DNA from: CAZQEC01 sp964591565
GTDB taxonomy: Bacteria; Patescibacteriota; UBA1384; CAJBMM01
Length of the DNA: 23,507 nucleotides
Assembly (NCBI GenBank): GCA_964591565.1
Contig: CAZQEC010000015.1
Coordinates: forward strand, 1 to 23,507
Direction of reading: 5' to 3'
Position 1 is the stretch's first letter. Each line of letters starts with the position of its first letter. Below are positions 18,912 to 23,507 of the stretch, piece after piece. The notes beneath the pieces are model-generated. The model was not told the DNA's origin. It saw only the letters and a program-made list of their open reading frames with translations, and did not search any database. The position numbers and the translations under genes are program-made.

Positions 18912-21900
18912 TTGCGACGGATTGATGGTATATATCGCGACGTTGGTCAAACAATTATTGCTTTAGCGCACAACCCAGAAGTGCGTCACAAAAGTGTCGT
19001 GACCACTATTGTAGTGGCATTTTTTACCATTATCTTTGCCGTAGTTTCTAATGTTCATACTTCTTCCTCGGTTAAGGCAACCATACAAGAACTAGGCACG
19101 ATTCAAACCATCGTACCAGATTTTGTCCCCGATCAAAGTTCTTCCGAGAGCCAAAGACGGCACAAGCTGGTTAAAGCGGCCGATTTATATCCGTCGCCTG
19201 ACTCTGATTATCAGTTCTTTAGTGGCGATATAAAAGCTGTCTCCGCCAATAGTGCGCTAACGTTTAATGTGAATCAAGTTAGTAGCGCACTGCCAGCCAT
19301 TGAAATTACCGGTGCCACCGCCTGGCTAACGGAGCAAAAAGATCTCGACATAGAACTCATCGACGACTCGAACCCTGCTGAAACAAACATCAAAATATCA
19401 CCAAAATCTCAAAAGATTCACAGGGCTGGTCGCTACTCCGTTGCCGCCAAAGATCCCTTAACTGGCGCAACAATCAAAAAAGAAGACGTGGCTTGGGGGG
19501 TAATTGCCTTCAATCCCGACTATGCCATCTACGAGCCGAACAAACTGGCTAAATTGGCGATGGCGGTTCTGGACGATCGTGGCAAGATGATGTGCCAGGC
19601 CGCTTTAACGTTAGAAATAACTGACCCCCTCGGCAGTGTTACCATCCTTTCGACCAAAACTGGTGAGATTTTAGTTAATGAATCTTGCCAAGTTTACGGT
19701 GAGACCAGCGAACCAGATTTTGCCGCCGAATATCAAACGACAATGCCGGGTCAATATGCCATCAAGCTCGTTGCCGAAGTGGGCAGTGGCCGCCGCACAC
19801 TCGAGGATTCATTCCAAGTCAAAGCAGGCGAGGATTTTTACCTCCAACGTGTTGGCGCCACCCGTACTTACCCACCGGTAACCTACACTTACAAACTAAA
19901 CTTTCAACCTAGAGTTGACGGATCGTATTCTATTACTGAAAAAGTGCCGGCTAGCTTTGAGATTAGCGATCTCAAAATCAATGCTGAAGATTGCCCAATT
20001 GAAAATTCATTGAAAAATGGGACTTGTAAAATTGAAAACTCGGCTGACTCAAGTCATAAGTTATTGACTTGGCAGGTTGAAGCCAAGGATAGTCAAGCTC
20101 AAGCCCTGACTTACCATTTCAAAACGCCGAATATCTCGCCGTATTTATTCACTCTCGGAGTCGCCGAGGTTTTGAGAATCGATAATTCGAGCACTGGAAA
20201 CTCCACGAAGTGGACGGAGCCAAGAAGCTGGCTCATCGCCTCCGACAATGCCTGCGCAAGTACTGGTGGCGGTACCTTAAACTGGGGATCATCCGCTTCC
20301 TGGACGTCCTGTGGCAGTACCACGCCCCAAACGACTGACACAGTCGATATCGCCGCTGGCACCACAGTTGATGTTAATGTTAATAGTAACTCTGTCATCT
20401 CTGTGAACATTGCCAACACCGCTACCCTTTCACTGAATAGCACCGCTTGCGCTAGCGCCCCTTGCACTCTGACTATCGGTAAAACTGCCGCTGCAGGCAC
20501 CTCATTTACTAACAGTGGCACGTTCACCGCCAACTTAGGCATAGTCAAAATTTCATCGGCCGCGGCTATTACGGTTCTTTCTGGGTCGTTTACCGGAAGC
20601 AATAAATTCTATGACCTGACTTTTGCTCCCGCTCTTGGCGGGAATCATACTTATACAATGGGCGCGGCGCTAGACGTCGGCGGTGCCTGGAATATGAACC
20701 CAACCTCGACATCTAACCGTGATTTAACCGTGAACCTTGGTGGTACAACCACCGTGACCGGTTTAACCACGCTTGATGGCACCGGTTGCTCCGGTACCGA
20801 TGCCACCTCGGCTCGAACCGTGCTCGATACCACTTCCGGTAGCTCTCACGCCTTTTCCACCGGCTCATTAAACATCAAACAAAATGGTGAAAGTTGTACC
20901 CTAACCGCTAACGCTTCAGTGATTAGCTTAACTGGCACCTCGGGCACGCTGTTTACTCGCGCCGGTACCTTCACTCAAGGAACGTCCGAGGTTCAAGTTA
21001 CCTCGGCTTCGGGTACGCCCACTCTGCTTTCAGCCGCCACCACTTTTCACAAACTGACCATTAATGCGGCCGCTACCGTGATTAATATGGGCGCTTTCGC
21101 TCCGACCATTAACGACGCCTCCGGCGCGGCGCTCACCATCACAAGCGGTGTCTTCAATGCAAGCGGGGCCAGCATCACCGGCCCGGGCGCCACCAACGGC
21201 ACTTTGACTATTGGCGCCACTGGCACTCTTTGCCTTGGCGGCACCACTGCCTCCACTAACGCCACTTGCAACTCCGGCGTCTCCGACACGACGACCCGCG
21301 CCCTACCAACCTTTCCAACCTCTGGTGGCTACTCTTTCAACGCCACTTCCACCGTTTCCTATCTCTCCGATGCCGCCACCACAGTTTCTAGTACCCCAAC
21401 TTATGGCAACTTAAAATTGAACCCGGTTTTTGATACCACCAACCGTATTTACACCTTTGGCGGAGCAATGACGATTAATGGCAACTTTGATATTAACCCC
21501 GATGAATCGGGAGCTGGCACACCCGCGCTAACCGTCAACCCGGCCGGCAACATTACGGTGGCTTCAGACAAAACCACTACCATTACTCGCACCAATTCCG
21601 CTACTTCCTCACTCGATCTTCAACCAGTTGCTACCGACTACACTCTGACCAGTGGCTTCTTGAATATTGCCACTGGCGGCACGCTTGATGCTGGAAGCAC
21701 CACTTCGGCTACCCTTGTAACTCTAAATGGCACCTCTGGCACTCTTTGGACGCAAACTGGCACTTTCACCATAACTAGTGCCACCTCAACGGTGGTGATG
21801 AATCCAGATGCGGCGGTGACCTTAACCTCCAACAACGCCATTACTTTTTACAATCTCTCATTGACCCCGGCCATTTCTACCGCTGGTCGGACGTATACCT

Positions 21901-23507
21901 TAGGCACCAGCGCCTTAACTATCAACGGCGACTTTCTCATTCAGCCCTCCGGTACCCAACTCTTAACCGTCAACCCGGCCGCTAACATTACTGTTGCCGC
22001 CACCAAGACCACCACTATTAGCCGTACCAGTACCGCCACTTCAACGCTCGACCTTCGACCAGTCGCTACCGACTACAACCTTTCCACTGGATTACTAAAC
22101 ATCGCTACCGGCGGAACTCTAGACGTAAGTAGTACGACCTCCGCCACCCTAGTCACACTAACTGGCACTTCGGGTACTCTTTGGACGCAAACTGGCACTT
22201 TCACCATAACCAGCGCCACCTCAACGGTGGTGATGAATCCAGATGCCGCGGTAACGCTGACGAGCAACAACGCCATTACTTTTTACAACTTGTCTTTAAC
22301 TCCCACTATCACCGCTGGTCGCGCCTACACCTTTGGCACCAGCGCTCTGACCATAAACGGCGATTTTACCATTAACCCGACCGCCGCCTCGGCGTTGGCT
22401 TTAAGCGTCAATATGGGAGCGGACATTACTGTTGCCACTACCAAAACCACCACTATCACACGGACGACCTCAGCCACATCAGCACTCGACACTATGCCGG
22501 TGGCGACGCCCTACAACCTATCAACCGGTACTTTGACGATCGAAGCTGGAGCAACGCTTGATTCGACTGGCGCAACTTCGGCCATCAATATAGCCGGCAA
22601 CTACACTAATAACGGCACCTTCACGGCTGGTTCCAGTACAGTCACTCTAAATGGCTCATCGGCTCAAACTTTAACTGGTGGCATGCTGACCACGAACGCT
22701 TTTTACAATTTGACAATTTCCAACTCCTCTGGCACTGATGCATCGGATTGTGAACGCACTAGCTACGTCGCTTCCATAATTTTTGCCGCCGCCGCTACCT
22801 CAACCAATAATTATGTCATCACCACAGCTAGCGTGCGCATTACATATAACTCTGGCTCCACCTATACTTTTGCCAACATTAATTGGCATGGGCAAGCCAC
22901 TGGTACGAAGATCTACTTCCGTAACTCGGCCGCCAGCGGCACTTGGTTATTAAAGGTGACTGGTACTCAAACAGCCGTTTCGTTTATTAACGTCTCTCGC
23001 TCCGACGCATCGGTGGTCGGCGGCAGCGCGATTGTGGCCACCGACGGCTCCAATACCGACTGTAATAACAACACCAATTGGAATTTTACACCAAGCAACC
23101 CGACCTTTAACCAAGTTAATTACCGTTTTGGTTCCGGCACCGCCAACAACATTGATTACACCGGCGCACCAGCCGAAAATGCTGTCTTAACCGTTACCTC
23201 GACTGGTCAAGATTTTCGTTTGCGGATGGCCATTAACGTTGCTACTGCCACCCTAACCCAGAGCGGTCAAGCATTTAAGCTACGATTTGGCGAAAAACCG
23301 GCCGCTGGCTGTGCTTCAGCCACTTTTGCTGACGTGGCCACCGCCTCGGGGGTTATTCGCTGGGTTGACGTTGGTGGCTTGACCGATGGTGATAACATTG
23401 CGCTCGTTTCCGGTGACCCTAACTACACGGGCGCTGAACAGTATCAGGACTACGAAGAGGCCAACAACTTTACTAACTCGGTAGCGGCCATCGCCTCGGG
23501 CGAAAAC
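18912..23507 (+). CDS. Giant repeat-rich surface/secreted protein, 3' end beyond window
   Basis: The frame runs 1532 codons without a stop from TTG 18912 to the window edge. TTG is chosen because AAGGAGG ends 6 bases before it. The N-terminus has a short cytoplasmic part and one membrane segment (SVVTTIVVAFFTIIFAVVS, about 28-46). A region of Ig-like or surface domains follows (50-420). Beyond 430 the sequence is rich in Thr, Ser, Ala, Gly and Asn with regular short strands, suggesting a beta-solenoid or filamentous adhesin. Two near-identical copies of a 145-residue unit lie within three related repeats (21450-22680). Near the edge, FRLRMAINVATATLTQSGQA and EEANNFTNSVAAIASGEN resemble a domain I recall from CPR surface proteins. 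The likely role is attachment or envelope structure; no enzyme motif is seen. Confidence 0.85.
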   Translation, partial: MRRIDGIYRDVGQTIIALAHNPEVRHKSVVTTIVVAFFTIIFAVVSNVHTSSSVKATIQELGTIQTIVPDFVPDQSSSESQRRHKLVKAADLYPSPDSDYQFFSGDIKAVSANSALTFNVNQVSSALPAIEITGATAWLTEQKDLDIELIDDSNPAETNIKISPKSQKIHRAGRYSVAAKDPLTGATIKKEDVAWGVIAFNPDYAIYEPNKLAKLAMAVLDDRGKMMCQAALTLEITDPLGSVTILSTKTGEILVNESCQVYGETSEPDFAAEYQTTMPGQYAIKLVAEVGSGRRTLEDSFQVKAGEDFYLQRVGATRTYPPVTYTYKLNFQPRVDGSYSITEKVPASFEISDLKINAEDCPIENSLKNGTCKIENSADSSHKLLTWQVEAKDSQAQALTYHFKTPNISPYLFTLGVAEVLRIDNSSTGNSTKWTEPRSWLIASDNACASTGGGTLNWGSSASWTSCGSTTPQTTDTVDIAAGTTVDVNVNSNSVISVNIANTATLSLNSTACASAPCTLTIGKTAAAGTSFTNSGTFTANLGIVKISSAAAITVLSGSFTGSNKFYDLTFAPALGGNHTYTMGAALDVGGAWNMNPTSTSNRDLTVNLGGTTTVTGLTTLDGTGCSGTDATSARTVLDTTSGSSHAFSTGSLNIKQNGESCTLTANASVISLTGTSGTLFTRAGTFTQGTSEVQVTSASGTPTLLSAATTFHKLTINAAATVINMGAFAPTINDASGAALTITSGVFNASGASITGPGATNGTLTIGATGTLCLGGTTASTNATCNSGVSDTTTRALPTFPTSGGYSFNATSTVSYLSDAATTVSSTPTYGNLKLNPVFDTTNRIYTFGGAMTINGNFDINPDESGAGTPALTVNPAGNITVASDKTTTITRTNSATSSLDLQPVATDYTLTSGFLNIATGGTLDAGSTTSATLVTLNGTSGTLWTQTGTFTITSATSTVVMNPDAAVTLTSNNAITFYNLSLTPAISTAGRTYTLGTSALTINGDFLIQPSGTQLLTVNPAANITVAATKTTTISRTSTATSTLDLRPVATDYNLSTGLLNIATGGTLDVSSTTSATLVTLTGTSGTLWTQTGTFTITSATSTVVMNPDAAVTLTSNNAITFYNLSLTPTITAGRAYTFGTSALTINGDFTINPTAASALALSVNMGADITVATTKTTTITRTTSATSALDTMPVATPYNLSTGTLTIEAGATLDSTGATSAINIAGNYTNNGTFTAGSSTVTLNGSSAQTLTGGMLTTNAFYNLTISNSSGTDASDCERTSYVASIIFAAAATSTNNYVITTASVRITYNSGSTYTFANINWHGQATGTKIYFRNSAASGTWLLKVTGTQTAVSFINVSRSDASVVGGSAIVATDGSNTDCNNNTNWNFTPSNPTFNQVNYRFGSGTANNIDYTGAPAENAVLTVTSTGQDFRLRMAINVATATLTQSGQAFKLRFGEKPAAGCASATFADVATASGVIRWVDVGGLTDGDNIALVSGDPNYTGAEQYQDYEEANNFTNSVAAIASGEN
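21450..22680 (+). repeat. 435-bp (145-codon) tandem repeats inside the giant surface protein
   Basis: The segment starting ACTCTTTGGACGCAAACTGG occurs at 21741 and at 22176, exactly 435 bases apart, and the flanking tens of codons are nearly identical (TQTGTFTITSATSTVVMNPD). The unit boundary TYT(F/L)G...LTINGDF recurs at about 21450, 21893 and 22325. The third copy is diverged. Coding phase is kept. Confidence 0.8.

Noticed and set aside
20111..22276. Long minus-strand open frames opposite the giant surface gene
   Set aside because: They mirror the repeat-rich, low-complexity coding strand, and the plus strand has a 1532-codon frame with promoter and ribosome-binding site.
1..23507. CRISPR array or recoded stop codons
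   Set aside because: No regularly spaced repeats of CRISPR size were seen, and TGA ends several genes (3649, 6879, 11095).

Overview
The window reads like a chromosomal segment of an ultra-small Candidate Phyla Radiation (Patescibacteria) bacterium. This is an inference. It rests on very large low-complexity Thr/Ser/Asn-rich surface proteins, a minimal dnaG-rpoD pair, short palindromic repeats of a style I associate with CPR genomes, tiny horizontally mobile genes, and promoters placed so that several mRNAs would be leaderless. UGA is used as a stop (for example at 3649, 6879 and 11095), which argues against the code-25 lineages (Absconditabacteria, Gracilibacteria).

Layout. 1-86: tail of an ABC transporter permease. 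87-373: no protein gene, but a consensus promoter, a run of hairpins and a terminator-like hairpin, so probably an unidentified structured RNA. 370-561: a second promoter, a leader hairpin copying the tRNA 5' end, and tRNA-Ser(GGA). 562-7140: a mosaic accessory region on one strand with mixed composition. It holds two regulator tails, an OmdA/YdeI-type protein, an aspartate/glutamate racemase, two methyltransferases, a small dimeric-barrel-like protein, an NTF2/SnoaL-like protein, a frameshifted RhuM-Fic protein, a HAD phosphatase, a membrane-anchored unknown and a RelB/RelE-type module with a broken toxin. 7200-9303: a cupin, then two minus-strand genes (an acidic unknown and a membrane-anchored degenerate M23-like protein). 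9423-11478: a tight cluster of UDP-glucuronate decarboxylase, AlkD-type repair protein and MsrB. 11511-12368: minus-strand ZIP metal transporter. 12397-14586: a surface-anchored glycosidase-like protein. 14673-17571: dnaG and rpoD.

17598-18045 is the most unusual part. A good promoter is followed by a partial copy of the tRNA-Asn 5' end split by a 19-nt palindrome, then a GIY-YIG nuclease gene whose last codons and stop lie inside the real tRNA-Asn(GTT) gene. 18169-18724 is a HicBA-like toxin-antitoxin pair. From 18912 to the window edge runs one open reading frame (1532 codons, unfinished) for a giant secreted or surface protein with 435-bp internal repeats.

How the parts fit: housekeeping replication and transcription genes (dnaG, rpoD), stress repair (AlkD, MsrB) and envelope genes (UXS, glycosidase, giant adhesin-like protein, M23-like protein) form the core. 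The tRNA-flanked parts carry mobile or decaying genes.
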